From positions 434,001 to 498,000 of the forward strand of contig NZ_CAKLPX010000003.1 of NCBI RefSeq assembly GCF_923077115.1: a stretch of 64,000 nt of DNA, given 5' to 3'. Below the pieces are notes generated by a model. The model was not told the DNA's origin, searched no databases, and was given only the letters and a program-made list of their open reading frames with translations. The position numbers were made by a program, and so were the translations under genes. Position 1 is the stretch's first letter. Every line of letters begins with the position of its first letter. This DNA is from Sinobacterium norvegicum. GTDB lineage: Bacteria; Pseudomonadota; Gammaproteobacteria; Pseudomonadales; Sinobacteriaceae. Below are positions 16,211-25,495 of this stretch, piece by piece.

Positions 16211-18154
16211 TTAGCTGGCTGTATTAACCACCTCGAAACTCACCATACGCTTGGGCACATCGACATCGGTGACAATCACGCTGACAGGCTGTTCGAGTTG
16301 ATAGCTCACTTCTTTATTGCTCAGCGTCCAACGGCTTTGGTCGAGGCTCATCCGCTTGGCTTTTTCCTTGCTGCGAGTGCTGACAAAGCCGACCATGCCG
16401 TTATCGTCAAGCTTAACATTGAAGCCTACGCTGGTGGTATGACTGACGGTGCCAGAGAAGATTTTCCCCTTGAATTGCTCCATGTACTGACAGCTCAGCC
16501 AGCGTTCAAAATCATTGCTGGCCTGACGGCTTTTGGACAGCCCCTGCTTGATGGCTTCAATTAATTCCGGAGTGGGGGTGTCCGCAGTCTTACCGTTCAA
16601 GAACGCCTTGATAGCGCGATGGTTAACCAAGTCTGTGTACTTGCGGATAGGGGAGGTAAACGTGGTATAACTATCGAATCCAAGACCAAAGTGCGGTGCC
16701 GCGCTGGTGGTGATCTCAGAGCGCTGTAGGCTGCGGTTAAAAATGGATTTTAACGCCAGGCTGGTATCAGCTGTCGGCAGCGAACGTATAAAGGGCTTGT
16801 AGTTTTCTAGCTGCGCTAAGTCGGCGGGCTGCTGGCCTAGTTCTTCTTCAACTAATTTGTTGATGTCTTCAATCTTCTCGGGCTTAAAGCCGAGGTGGTT
16901 AATGAACAGGGCAGGGATGTCATTGCTGCTGAGGAAGCGAGCCGTTGCCTGGTTGGTTGCCAGCATGCACTCTTCAACGATGCGATGGGCGGCGGTACGC
17001 TCGGCTAAATAGACAGAATCAATCTTGCCGTTGTCGGCAAGGTTAAAACGGAACTCATCGCGCTCGTCCATAATTAAGTGCTGGCTTTTACGGTGTTTAT
17101 TTAACCGTTGGGCAACCTGTTGAAGGCGGTCTATCGCAGGCTTCAGCTCGGGCTCGACCGTGTCTGTCTGTTGATCAATATAGCCGCCAACATCCTTATA
17201 GCTTAACTTAGCGCTGCTTTGAATAACGGCTTCTTCGAAGTGCTGATCGATAATTTGGCCGTCGTTGTCGATGGTCAGGCTGGCGACCAGGGCAAGCCTG
17301 TCTTGCAGCGGTCGTAACGAGCAAAAATTATTGGTTAATGCCGGCGGCAGCATCGGAGCCAAGGCACCGGGTAAATAACTGGACACCATGGTTTGTTGAG
17401 CCAGCTTGTCGAGGGCGGAGCCCTTGGCAATCAGGGCCGCGGGGTCTGCAATAGCGACTCTTAGGCGCCAGTTATCACCGTCTTGTTCGGCGTAGAGGGC
17501 GTCGTCCATGTCCTCGGTGCTGGCGGCATCGATGGTGACGAAATCGAGCTGACGCAGGTCGGTACGGGTGGCGGCCAGAGTATCGATCAGTGATTGATCG
17601 ATGGCAGCTACCTCGGCGCTGGCGGCGTCGGACAAGGGCTGATTAAACTGGTTCTTGGCCAGGGTGTATTTGGCCTCGATGCCATCGTCATCCTGATGGC
17701 CGACTACTGCGATAATACAGGCCTGAGCCTTGCCTGTCTTGATCGGGTGGCGGTCGACCTTGGCTAATACAAAACAGCCGTCTTTGATCTTTTTGTGCTC
17801 GGCAGGTGGCAGGTAAATTAATCGTGACATGCGGTCAACATCAGGGCTGACAAACAGTGTCTTACCGCGGCTGGTGACTCTGGCATAGAATTGAGACAAC
17901 GTGGATTCGATCAGTTTCTCAACCTCGGCATACTCTTTGCCCTGCTTGTCTTGGCAAATAGAGATTTCAATGCGGTCGCCAGGAAATACCTTGTCCATTT
18001 CTTCGGGGGGCAGGAATTGTTCACTGCCATCGTCGAGTACGGCAAAGCCAAAACGTTGCTGTGTCCCTTTGACGGTGGCGGTGAGAACTTCTTTATTGGC
18101 TTTGAGTGAGGCTTTTAGCTGGCCTAACTGGGATAAAGCGTTGTTATCAAACAT
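16211..18154 (-). CDS. rnb: Exoribonuclease II (RNB family)
   Basis: 647 residues, matching RNase II (about 644 in E. coli) rather than the longer RNase R. N-terminal cold-shock domains, an RNB domain with the metal-binding aspartates D209, D215, D217, D218 (DAASTEDMDDA), and a C-terminal S1 domain (FKGKIFSGTVSHTTSVGFNVKL). It degrades single-stranded RNA from 3' to 5'. ATG at 18154 (MFDNNALSQ) is chosen over an upstream TTG. TetR gene lies upstream on the same strand. Confidence 0.92.
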   Translation of the reverse strand: MFDNNALSQLGQLKASLKANKEVLTATVKGTQQRFGFAVLDDGSEQFLPPEEMDKVFPGDRIEISICQDKQGKEYAEVEKLIESTLSQFYARVTSRGKTLFVSPDVDRMSRLIYLPPAEHKKIKDGCFVLAKVDRHPIKTGKAQACIIAVVGHQDDDGIEAKYTLAKNQFNQPLSDAASAEVAAIDQSLIDTLAATRTDLRQLDFVTIDAASTEDMDDALYAEQDGDNWRLRVAIADPAALIAKGSALDKLAQQTMVSSYLPGALAPMLPPALTNNFCSLRPLQDRLALVASLTIDNDGQIIDQHFEEAVIQSSAKLSYKDVGGYIDQQTDTVEPELKPAIDRLQQVAQRLNKHRKSQHLIMDERDEFRFNLADNGKIDSVYLAERTAAHRIVEECMLATNQATARFLSSNDIPALFINHLGFKPEKIEDINKLVEEELGQQPADLAQLENYKPFIRSLPTADTSLALKSIFNRSLQRSEITTSAAPHFGLGFDSYTTFTSPIRKYTDLVNHRAIKAFLNGKTADTPTPELIEAIKQGLSKSRQASNDFERWLSCQYMEQFKGKIFSGTVSHTTSVGFNVKLDDNGMVGFVSTRSKEKAKRMSLDQSRWTLSNKEVSYQLEQPVSVIVTDVDVPKRMVSFEVVNTAS

Positions 18155-18247
18155 GTAAGTACCGAGGATCAAGACGGGGGGGCTAAATTTGGGGGCTATT
18201 CTAAGCCCCTTTGGCCCTAAAGAGAATAGTTTAGCAGCGATTGCTCG

Positions 18248-18991
18248 CTATTTGTTTGCCCGTTGTTCGAGCACCACCAACGCGTCGATAATACGTTCGA
18301 CATTGAAGTTAAACAGGCTGTCATCGCGGTTGTCACTGACATGGGGGAGAATACGCTGGTAAACGGCAATATCTTCAGGGTCCATATGATCCAATGCCTG
18401 ACTGAGGCCAGCGTTTTCCTGGTCGCTCGACATCTGCATACCGTTCTCTAATAATGCCAGAGCGACGGTTTCGCGGGCCAGCCATCGCCCGACATCGGTA
18501 AAGGTTTTATCGTCAAGCTTGAGGCCATCGAGAATACAGTAAAGCTTCGCTTGTATGCCAAGCCAGCGTATCGGTATGGCGCCATTTTGCCCCAGTAACT
18601 TCACCACTTGAGGATAGTTGTAGAGATGATTGTGCACCGAGCTAATCCAGCCGCGTAACTGTTGTTGCCAGTGGTCGTTGGGGTCGATCTCCAGTACCAG
18701 TTTTTCCAGCACCATATTGCTGAGACTCTCTAGCAGATCATCACGGTTCTCAATGTGTGTATAGAGACTCATTGGAGCAACTTTCATCGTCTTAGCCAGA
18801 CCGGTAATAGTAATGTCGGTCGAGGGTTCGCGCTGAAGCAAATCGAAGGCAGCGTCGAGAATTTGCAGACGGGAAAGCTTTGCAGGGCGGCCGCGTTTTT
18901 TTGCGGTGGCGGGGGGCTTTTGTGACAAGACGTGAACTCTCGAGTAGGCGGACAAGTACCTATAATAGCATTTGGGCCAATGTTTGGTCAT
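18248..18991 (-). CDS. TetR/AcrR family transcriptional regulator
   Basis: Up to 247 residues. The helix-turn-helix is at about 38-82 (ILDAAFDLLQ ... ITGLAKTMKVAPMSLYTHIENRDDLL). The preceding KKRGRPAKLSR is a basic arm often seen in this family. The ligand domain does not reveal its ligand. The first 18-20 residues have no support and the start may lie further in. It is divergent from the Smr gene (19088) and may control it or itself. Confidence 0.85.
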   Translation of the reverse strand: MTKHWPKCYYRYLSAYSRVHVLSQKPPATAKKRGRPAKLSRLQILDAAFDLLQREPSTDITITGLAKTMKVAPMSLYTHIENRDDLLESLSNMVLEKLVLEIDPNDHWQQQLRGWISSVHNHLYNYPQVVKLLGQNGAIPIRWLGIQAKLYCILDGLKLDDKTFTDVGRWLARETVALALLENGMQMSSDQENAGLSQALDHMDPEDIAVYQRILPHVSDNRDDSLFNFNVERIIDALVVLEQRANK

Positions 18992-19087
18992 CGCTGTTTG
19001 GGTGAGATTATTTGATCAATGTTTACCTAAAGGCAATTGTCTTTATAATTGACGCATATTTTTTGGTTTTTGAGCGAGGAGAGGCCG

Positions 19088-19669
19088 ATGAGTTCAGATG
19101 AGGACTTGTTTGCTCAGCAGATGGCTGATGTAACCCCGGTTGAGGTTAAGCCGCGGGTAGATTTGAAAACCGGTGTCGGTAAATCGACACCTGGCGAAAA
19201 ACGTCGGCGCCAAGCGGCGGTATCGAGTGAGGAAAAGCCGACGGATAATTATTTGACGGCTAATCATATTCCACCGGTTGAGCCATTGGCCGTGCTGGCG
19301 TTCCAGCGTGAAGGTGTTCAGCACGGTGTTTACCGCAAGCTTAAGCGGGGCAACTATGAACTGGAGGCAACTATTGACTTGCATAATATGACTGTCGAGC
19401 AAGCTCGGGTTGAGCTGTTTGATTTTATTCACCAGTGCCTGGAGTACGATGTGCGCACGGCACTGGTGACTCACGGCAAGGGAGATAGAAACCTCGATAA
19501 CCCTGGGATCTTAAAAAGCTGTACCGCGCTTTGGCTAAAGGAAGTTACTGAGGTTATTGCCTTTCACAGTGCCCAGCCCCGTCACGGTGGTGTGGGATCT
19601 GTCTATGTTATGCTGAAAAAAAGTAAGGCGGCCAAAGAGCAAAATAGTAAAAACTACCGTCCCGACTAA
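19088..19669 (+). CDS. smrA: Smr-domain protein, SmrA-like endonuclease
   Basis: 193 residues. A disordered basic N-terminal region, then a C-terminal Smr domain with the DLH motif (97-99, TIDLHNMTVEQAR) and THGKG (128-132). Smr domains relate to the MutS2 C-terminus and have nicking nuclease activity; the N-terminal DEDLFAQQMADVTPVE matches the SmrA/YdaL subgroup. Start chosen for the strong GAGGAGAGG eight bases upstream; the frame extends 13 codons further. Role in gammaproteobacteria is not firmly known. Confidence 0.85.
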   Translation: MSSDEDLFAQQMADVTPVEVKPRVDLKTGVGKSTPGEKRRRQAAVSSEEKPTDNYLTANHIPPVEPLAVLAFQREGVQHGVYRKLKRGNYELEATIDLHNMTVEQARVELFDFIHQCLEYDVRTALVTHGKGDRNLDNPGILKSCTALWLKEVTEVIAFHSAQPRHGGVGSVYVMLKKSKAAKEQNSKNYRPD

Positions 19670-19724
19670 GTGACACGCATTGGTTGTTGTACAATCGAGA
19701 AAATTATAATCAGAGGTATTTGAC

Positions 19725-20594
19725 GTGGCAGTGTATACGGCCGAACAAAAGCTAAGTGTTATTAACGGATCACCTGCTGCTGTTGCAGCGCATAATAAGC
19801 GCGCTTGGTTGGCGCTGTTTGCCGAATACAATGTCGTCGAAGACCCTGTGGGTTCATGTCCTCATGTGAGTGGCATTTTTGATCATCGCAGTGGTCGACG
19901 AGGTAATAATGCATTGTCGCGCTTTTATGATTCTTTTATTGCCCCCAATATTATTACCTTCGATGTACAGCATGACATCGTTAACGGCAACACTGTGGTG
20001 CGTGACCTTAATATTGAGATTGCCATGTCAAAGCGGGTGGTGGTCACCGTACCAATGCACCTGCGCTACCGTCTCAGTGAGGAGCAGGGGGCACTGAAAA
20101 TTAGTCATTTGGCTGCCTACTGGGAATTACTACCCATGGTTAAGCAGGCCTTTGGCTTTGGTGTCGACAGCCTGTTAACCCTCAGTAACATGGGGCTTCG
20201 GTTACTGCGTAATATGGGGTTGTCTGGATTGTGGGGATTTGTTGGCGGGCTGCGCGGTGTCGGTCACAATGGCAAGGTGTTAGTGCAAGAGATGTTTTCG
20301 GCGCTGAATAACCATGATGCTAACCATTTGCAGTTGTTGATCGACCGTGATGTTGGCAGGCCTTGCTTGGCTGGACCGGACGGTGTTGCGATTAGTAGCA
20401 GCCATTTTGTATTGCAGCACCCAGGGACATTCAGTGTCGGCAAGGTAATTAGTTCAGGCTACAGTTGCAGCGCCAGCTTCAATTATCAGGATGGGGACCG
20501 CAGCGTTGCCGGGGTAATGATTGCGGACTGTGCCCGCGGTAGTGGCAAAATAACCGCCGCCCACTTCTTTGTGCAAGCTGATCAGGCGGTCTAA
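19725..20594 (+). CDS. Hypothetical protein with two NTF2/SnoaL-like regions
   Basis: 289 residues, starting at GTG with AGAGGT upstream. The first half (about 15-140) looks like a nuclear-transport-factor-2-like fold: a helix with W-LALFAEYNVVEDPVGS, then strands RDLNIEIAMSKRVVVTVPMHLRYRL in part. A helical linker follows, and a second shorter NTF2-like region (about 185-285). Such folds often act as isomerases, hydrolases or binding modules, but no catalytic residue can be assigned. It lies 55 bases after smrA and may share its transcript. Confidence 0.6.
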   Translation: MAVYTAEQKLSVINGSPAAVAAHNKRAWLALFAEYNVVEDPVGSCPHVSGIFDHRSGRRGNNALSRFYDSFIAPNIITFDVQHDIVNGNTVVRDLNIEIAMSKRVVVTVPMHLRYRLSEEQGALKISHLAAYWELLPMVKQAFGFGVDSLLTLSNMGLRLLRNMGLSGLWGFVGGLRGVGHNGKVLVQEMFSALNNHDANHLQLLIDRDVGRPCLAGPDGVAISSSHFVLQHPGTFSVGKVISSGYSCSASFNYQDGDRSVAGVMIADCARGSGKITAAHFFVQADQAV

Positions 20595-20600
20595 GATCGG

Positions 20601-21290
20601 TTAGCTAATCAGCGTGTCCTTGGCTTGATTAATTTGTGCGGCAAGGAAATCACTGCCGCCTCGATCGGGGTGCATTTTCTGAATCAGCCGTTTGTGTGCC
20701 TTAATAATCTCTTCTTTCTCCGCGCCGGGCTGCAGGCCTAAGATGGCCAAGGCCTCGGCTTCAGCCATCGATGTGTTGGCTGGAGGGGTGGATTGTTGTT
20801 GCTGCTGTTTGCCTCGATGGCGAATAAGATAGGCGGCCAATAAACGGCGGGATTTTGCATCTTCCTGGCAGTCTTTTTCAAGCTGTTTTATTTCTCTATC
20901 ATTAAGGTCGCTCAGCTGTCGGCCTTCGAACCTGCCCTGCACAACTATGCCATCGATATTGCCATTGGCTGAATCTATGGACAGTTGAATAAAGCTGCTG
21001 CTGATTTTTGCACGGCCTAAGCCGCTGCGGCTGAGCAGCCCTTGAGCAAACGGTAAGTAGCGAATAATCAACGGTAAGAACCGGCGTCCAAAGGCGAAAG
21101 TAGTTGCGGCAATTGCTCCTAACCATGACGCCTTGCCGGTTAGTGCTGCGATAACAGTCATGATGACAACGGCACCGATGCCATATTGCCATAGCATTTT
21201 TTTGCGTTTTTGCGGAGACGCTTGGCGGTATAATAGGTAAAGAATGTAGAGGCCGCCGATAAGGGCGAGCAGAAGTATAAGACGGGACAC
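20601..21290 (-). CDS. Membrane-anchored DnaJ-domain protein
   Basis: 229 residues. Two N-terminal transmembrane helices (about 3-17 and 36-64 with neighbouring hydrophobic stretches), a linker with a Gln run, and a short C-terminal J domain (about 177-229) carrying the HPD motif in KMHPDRGGSDFL. The arrangement recalls Tim14/Pam18-like J proteins of proteobacteria. It should stimulate a DnaK-type ATPase at the inner membrane. Convergent with the NTF2-like gene (six bases apart). Confidence 0.8.
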   Translation of the reverse strand: MSRLILLLALIGGLYILYLLYRQASPQKRKKMLWQYGIGAVVIMTVIAALTGKASWLGAIAATTFAFGRRFLPLIIRYLPFAQGLLSRSGLGRAKISSSFIQLSIDSANGNIDGIVVQGRFEGRQLSDLNDREIKQLEKDCQEDAKSRRLLAAYLIRHRGKQQQQQSTPPANTSMAEAEALAILGLQPGAEKEEIIKAHKRLIQKMHPDRGGSDFLAAQINQAKDTLIS

Positions 21291-21412
21291 GCGTATTCCT
21301 ACTAAAAAGAGCTTAAAGCTACTTTAACAGTAAATATTATCAAAACGATAGCATGCCATAGATTTGTTGAGTTTAGGTGTCAAAATCGTGCCGATGAGAT
21401 GACAGCCGTAGC

Positions 21413-22141
21413 TCAGTGTTTTTTACCATTGAGTAACACGGAGATAGCCGACAGCGTATCGGGGTCCTGCGATTTGATTTGATTGGCAATATGATGCTGG
21501 AAAAAATACTTGAATGCAGGATTGTCACCGGCAGGATAAAGGGCTGGGTCGCCGGGTAAGACAGGGGTATCGGTGATTTTATTTTCGTCGATCAGCATGG
21601 CCTGAACAGAGCCGTTGGCCAGCAGTCGCCAACTGAGTACTTCCGTCAGCGTGATAGAATTTGTTTTGCGTTCGCAAAGTAGTGCATGGGTGCCAATGGT
21701 ATCGGCAAACTGCTGCAGTACATCGTCGGGTTCGGCAGACTCGGTACCGAAGTATTCTGCCGAATGAATAAGGCTGCTAATTTTGTGCTCGGGTGGCTCG
21801 TCAAACACCGTTTCGCTGCAGGTTTCATAGTAACCTTCCCACTGCCCGTCGACCGGGCTGTTGAGTTCGCTGCAGGGGTAGATGTTGTCGAGCCAGGGAA
21901 CCAGGGCGTCGACCTGGCCGTTTTCTCGTAGCGCCCAGCACAGGATGCTCATGCGGTAGAGCTTGGCGTTGTTGGTATTGTTGGTATACAACATGCTGAT
22001 GCCGTCGCACTCAGGGGACAGGCGAACGATTCTACTATCATTTTCCTTGCAAACTGGCCTGCCGCTGAAAATATTAACAACGTTGGCCTTATTATCGCTG
22101 CCTTTAACCGTGTGCATAATTACAGCCTTTGGTTGATCCAT
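21413..22141 (-). CDS. Conserved hypothetical protein
   Basis: 242 residues, acidic, no signal peptide or membrane segment. Visible features are two similar-looking segments (SILCWALRENGQVDALVPW and EVLSWRLLANGSVQAMLID), each a W-x-L-x-x-NG-x-V-x-A-L/M pattern, suggesting an internal duplication. I do not recognise the family. No clear ribosome binding site at the first ATG; an in-frame ATG at 22117 is an alternative. Divergent from epmC. Confidence 0.6.
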   Translation of the reverse strand: MDQPKAVIMHTVKGSDNKANVVNIFSGRPVCKENDSRIVRLSPECDGISMLYTNNTNNAKLYRMSILCWALRENGQVDALVPWLDNIYPCSELNSPVDGQWEGYYETCSETVFDEPPEHKISSLIHSAEYFGTESAEPDDVLQQFADTIGTHALLCERKTNSITLTEVLSWRLLANGSVQAMLIDENKITDTPVLPGDPALYPAGDNPAFKYFFQHHIANQIKSQDPDTLSAISVLLNGKKH

Positions 22142-22331
22142 AGACGGAGTAAACCGCTATTTAACCTAGCTCTGATATACAGTATAGGACATCTGTTTTG
22201 TCGTTTAGTTATGCGCTATACCTGATCAAGTTATAGTACAATCCGCTGCTAATGTGAAAAATCAACGTTTTATCGCCACTGAATCGGTATTACGCCCCCG
22301 TTAAATCCCTATTGTTCGTAGGAGATGTGTT

Positions 22332-22919
22332 TTGCTTGCCCAAAGCCAGCCACCTCAAGCTGTACCCGCCGACCTCGATGGACGCCATAATTACCCGGTG
22401 TTAATCAGCCTGTTCAATCAGTTATTTGCCGCACGCCTCAATACTCGGCTGGTACTCGGCGATCATGAACCGCTTTACTTGCCGGCTGATGATGACTGTG
22501 GCTATCACCGTATTATTTTTGCTCATGGCTTCTTTGCCAGTGCGTTGCATGAGTTGGCTCACTGGTGTGTGGCGGGTGAGGCGAGAAGACAGCAACTCGA
22601 TTATGGCTATTGGTATATTCCCGACGGCAGGACAGCGGCGCAACAACAAGCTTTTGAACAGGTAGAGGGGCGAGCGCAGGCGGTTGAGTGGCTGCTGGCC
22701 AGGGCCTGTGATTTCCGCTTTCAGGTGTCAGTTGACAACCTCACCGGTGAGGCTGGCGATAGCTCGGCCTTTAAGCAGATAGTATTTAGCTCATTGCAGC
22801 AGCTTTTAGCCACAGGTGTGAACGAGAGGGTCGGAGCACTGGTGGCGACATTTGGCCAGCATTTTGGCGCCGAGAATATGCTCGATGTGACGACTTATTG
22901 TGTCGAGCAGTTAGATTAA
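22332..22919 (+). CDS. epmC: Elongation factor P hydroxylase EpmC
   Basis: 195 residues. The signature FAHGFFASALHELAHWCVAGE includes the iron-binding HELAH (73-77), and YWYIPDGR follows; both match EpmC/YfcM. It hydroxylates the beta-lysyl-lysine of elongation factor P in bacteria with the EpmAB pathway. TTG start with GTAGGAGATG upstream. pdxB follows after 52 bases; the two are close in other gammaproteobacteria too. Confidence 0.92.
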   Translation: MLAQSQPPQAVPADLDGRHNYPVLISLFNQLFAARLNTRLVLGDHEPLYLPADDDCGYHRIIFAHGFFASALHELAHWCVAGEARRQQLDYGYWYIPDGRTAAQQQAFEQVEGRAQAVEWLLARACDFRFQVSVDNLTGEAGDSSAFKQIVFSSLQQLLATGVNERVGALVATFGQHFGAENMLDVTTYCVEQLD

Positions 22920-22971
22920 CCGTGAGTGGCCTGTGTGCAATGGCTGCCAGTATCGTGAGTGGTGATAGACC

Positions 22972-24117
22972 GTGTTAAAAATTGTTGCCGATGAGAATAT
23001 CCCGCTGGCCAAAGAGACCTTTGCTGCGCTGGGTGAGGTTGTGCTGCTGCCTGGACGCAACATGCAGGCGGCGGATGTTGTGGATGCAGATTTGCTTGTG
23101 GTCCGCTCGGTCACGCCGGTAAATCAGGCCTTGTTAGCGGGTAGTCAGGTGAAATTTGTTGGCACCTGTACCATTGGTACCGATCATGTTGATCTCGAAT
23201 ATTTGGACGAACAGGGTATTGGCTTTAGCAATGCACCGGGTTGCAATGCAGTGTCGGTGGTGGAGTATGTCATTGCCGCGCTGTCGCATTTGTGGCGCAA
23301 CCAGCAGTTTGAATTTCTATCTAAAACTGTCGGCATTATTGGCCTTGGCATGGTGGGCGGCAGGCTGTTTAACGCGCTGCAGGCAATGTCGGTCGAGGTC
23401 ATGGGTTATGATCCGTTGATCGATAGCGGCTGCTATACGCCGATGGTGGAACTCGAGCAGGTGTTGGCCTGTGATATTGTCTGTATCCATGCGCCGTTGA
23501 CCAAGACCGGCCCATACCCCAGTGAGCATATGCTGGCTATTGAGCAGCTGGCTCTGCTAAAAACCGGTGCGGTGTTAATCAATGCGGGCCGCGGCGGTGT
23601 CATCGACAATCGGGCGCTGTTGCAATTGTTACCTCAGCGGCAGGACTTAACCGTGATTTTAGATGTCTTTGAGGGTGAGCCAGCCATCGACTTATCACTG
23701 TTGCCTTTGTTAACAATAGCGACGCCGCATATCGCTGGCTATAGCTTTGATGGCAAGGTGGCAGGCACGTCGATGGTGTATCAAGCGGTGTGTCAGCACT
23801 TTGACCTAGGGGTGGCCGACGGTGGCGTCAGTTTAGCCGCCGTTTCATGGCCTGAAGAGCAAGCAGAGTGTTTGCAAAAAGCAGCTCTGTATGAGGCTAT
23901 CAGTCTGATTACTCGATGTTTCTATGATATTGCAAATGATGATAAGACGACACGGCAGTCGCTGACGGCGGCGGATAAACTCGGTCGGGCGGATGAGGCC
24001 TTCGATCAACTGCGCAAACAATACCCGGTCAGGCGTCAATGGCAGGGCTTAACATTGGAATTAGATGCGTTGGACGAGGGTGAACAGCGCATTTTGAATG
24101 CCATGCTCAGTATCTAG
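22972..24117 (+). CDS. pdxB: 4-phosphoerythronate dehydrogenase PdxB
   Basis: 381 residues, D-isomer 2-hydroxyacid dehydrogenase family, second step of pyridoxal phosphate synthesis in the DXP-dependent route. N-terminus MLKIVADENIPLAKETF and VGTCTIGTDHVDL are PdxB-specific. The NAD-binding loop is GIIGLGMVGGRL; INAGRGGVIDN follows, and the catalytic His is in ATPHIAGYS. A C-terminal dimerisation domain is present. GTG start. It supplies cofactor that the decarboxylase and aminotransferases of this window use. Confidence 0.95.
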   Translation: MLKIVADENIPLAKETFAALGEVVLLPGRNMQAADVVDADLLVVRSVTPVNQALLAGSQVKFVGTCTIGTDHVDLEYLDEQGIGFSNAPGCNAVSVVEYVIAALSHLWRNQQFEFLSKTVGIIGLGMVGGRLFNALQAMSVEVMGYDPLIDSGCYTPMVELEQVLACDIVCIHAPLTKTGPYPSEHMLAIEQLALLKTGAVLINAGRGGVIDNRALLQLLPQRQDLTVILDVFEGEPAIDLSLLPLLTIATPHIAGYSFDGKVAGTSMVYQAVCQHFDLGVADGGVSLAAVSWPEEQAECLQKAALYEAISLITRCFYDIANDDKTTRQSLTAADKLGRADEAFDQLRKQYPVRRQWQGLTLELDALDEGEQRILNAMLSI

Positions 24118-24153
24118 CCACCAGATTATGGCTAACTGAGGTTGTTCGCACTG

Positions 24154-24399
24154 TTAAGCGCGACTAAACCGGTGAAAGAAGCGGCGTGAGAAATTGAAAA
24201 GCCGCTCGGCGGTTATTGCAGGTTTGGCCTTGGCTTCATCAATTTTTAGTTGTTTCAGTACCATGGTCTCGCAGGCGTGATCAATCATCGTCGGGGTGAT
24301 CTCAACCTCTGTGCCGTATTGGTCTATCACTGCGGCACGATGTAAGACACTGTCTTCCAAGCGTGTGTAGTCAGTTTGAGGGCTATTATTGCTGTCCAT
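24154..24399 (-). CDS. PA1571-family small protein
   Basis: 81 residues. The central VIDQYGTEVEITPTMIDHACETM matches the short conserved core of the PA1571 family (an I-D-x-x-G-x-E-x-x-I-T-x-x-M-I-x-x-A pattern). Function unknown. ATG at 24399 has AGAGG five bases upstream; the frame extends 17 codons further without support. Convergent with pdxB. Confidence 0.75.
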   Translation of the reverse strand: MDSNNSPQTDYTRLEDSVLHRAAVIDQYGTEVEITPTMIDHACETMVLKQLKIDEAKAKPAITAERLFNFSRRFFHRFSRA

Positions 24400-24853
24400 A
24401 TTAACCTCTGTTTCGCTCGCTGTAGATGGCGGGTAAGACTCGCCAATCACTCTTTTATTGTCGTTATAGTAGGGGTTGGATATGTCAGTTTAGTGTCGGT
24501 AAATAAAATATCATCTGTTTTGTTTTACTGACAATTTCTCTCGCGGCAGGTTGTTCACGGTATGGCTATGTACATGTCGTGATCAGAGGCTCTGTCAGGT
24601 GAGTCATTACTAACACCGGCCAGTTATAATAAGTTGTTCTTAAAATCCAGGGGTGTAATAGCTGAGTGTTATTTGCAGGCAGGCGCTTGCTTTCAGCTTG
24701 ATGCATGACATAGGTGGCCATCGACTCAGCCTCGATTGAGCGGCGTTAGCTTTACTGGAGTGATAAGGGGTAATTTAAGCCACTAAGCGATATAATAGCC
24801 GCCAGCAAGATTGTAGATTCTGAAGTATTGATAAGTGATAGGTAGATTTAACC
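24400..24853. other. Intergenic stretch, 454 bp
   Basis: The largest gap in the first half. No frame with a ribosome binding site and no strong hairpin were found. It separates the minus-strand PA1571-family gene from the plus-strand TetR gene, so it should hold two divergent promoters, which I could not locate with confidence. Confidence 0.5.
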
Positions 24854-25489
24854 GTGGCAAAAAAACAAGAACCGGGGCGTATCCGGGAAGAGAACAGCCA
24901 GCTTATACTGTCGGTGGCCGAGCAGGCATTCGTTAAACATGGCTATAAGGGCACCAGTATGCAGGCCATTGCCGACGCGGCAAAACTGCCGAAGGCTAAT
25001 CTACATTATTATTTCGGCTCTAAGTCGGCACTTTACAGTGCTGTCTTAGCCGGTATTGTACAGCGCTGGGATGCGGTGGTAGACGATGTCGACAGGGATG
25101 CAGACCCCGCCGAGGTCTTGGAGCGCTATATCTGTGCCAAGGTTGATCTCACTATTGAGTCACCTGCGGCCTCTAAAATCTTTGCCATGGAAATTATCCA
25201 AGGTGCGCCCTATGTGATGGATCATATGAAGACCTCGTTACGGGAATGGTTCAGAGAAAAAACGGATATCTTTCAGAGCTGGATTGATCAGGGCAAAATG
25301 GCTGACGTCGATCCCGAGCATTTAATGTTTATGATTTGGTCAACAACGCAACACTATGCCGACTTCGATACCCAGATTCTGACCCTGACCAATAAACAGG
25401 AATATGAGCCGCAGGACGTCGAGAAGATAAAAACGTTTCTCTGTCGAATGATACTTGCCGGTTGCGGCCTAACATCTAGCAGGTCTTAA
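24854..25489 (+). CDS. TetR family regulator, RutR-like
   Basis: 211 residues. Helix-turn-helix about 15-60 (ILSVAEQAFVKHGYKGTSMQ, then AIADAAKLPKANLHYYFGSK). The C-terminal domain (SPAASKIFAMEIIQGAP, EHLMFMIWSTTQHYADF) resembles the RutR/YcdC-type ligand domain that in E. coli binds uracil. GTG start. The next gene begins seven bases after its stop, so regulator and NAD-kinase-like gene are in one operon. Confidence 0.9.
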   Translation: MAKKQEPGRIREENSQLILSVAEQAFVKHGYKGTSMQAIADAAKLPKANLHYYFGSKSALYSAVLAGIVQRWDAVVDDVDRDADPAEVLERYICAKVDLTIESPAASKIFAMEIIQGAPYVMDHMKTSLREWFREKTDIFQSWIDQGKMADVDPEHLMFMIWSTTQHYADFDTQILTLTNKQEYEPQDVEKIKTFLCRMILAGCGLTSSRS

Positions 25490-25495
25490 CCGACT

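Noticed and set aside
16017-16214. 65-codon plus frame before the 3' end of rnb
   Set aside because: No ribosome binding site, no family resemblance, and it runs into the convergent rnb gene.
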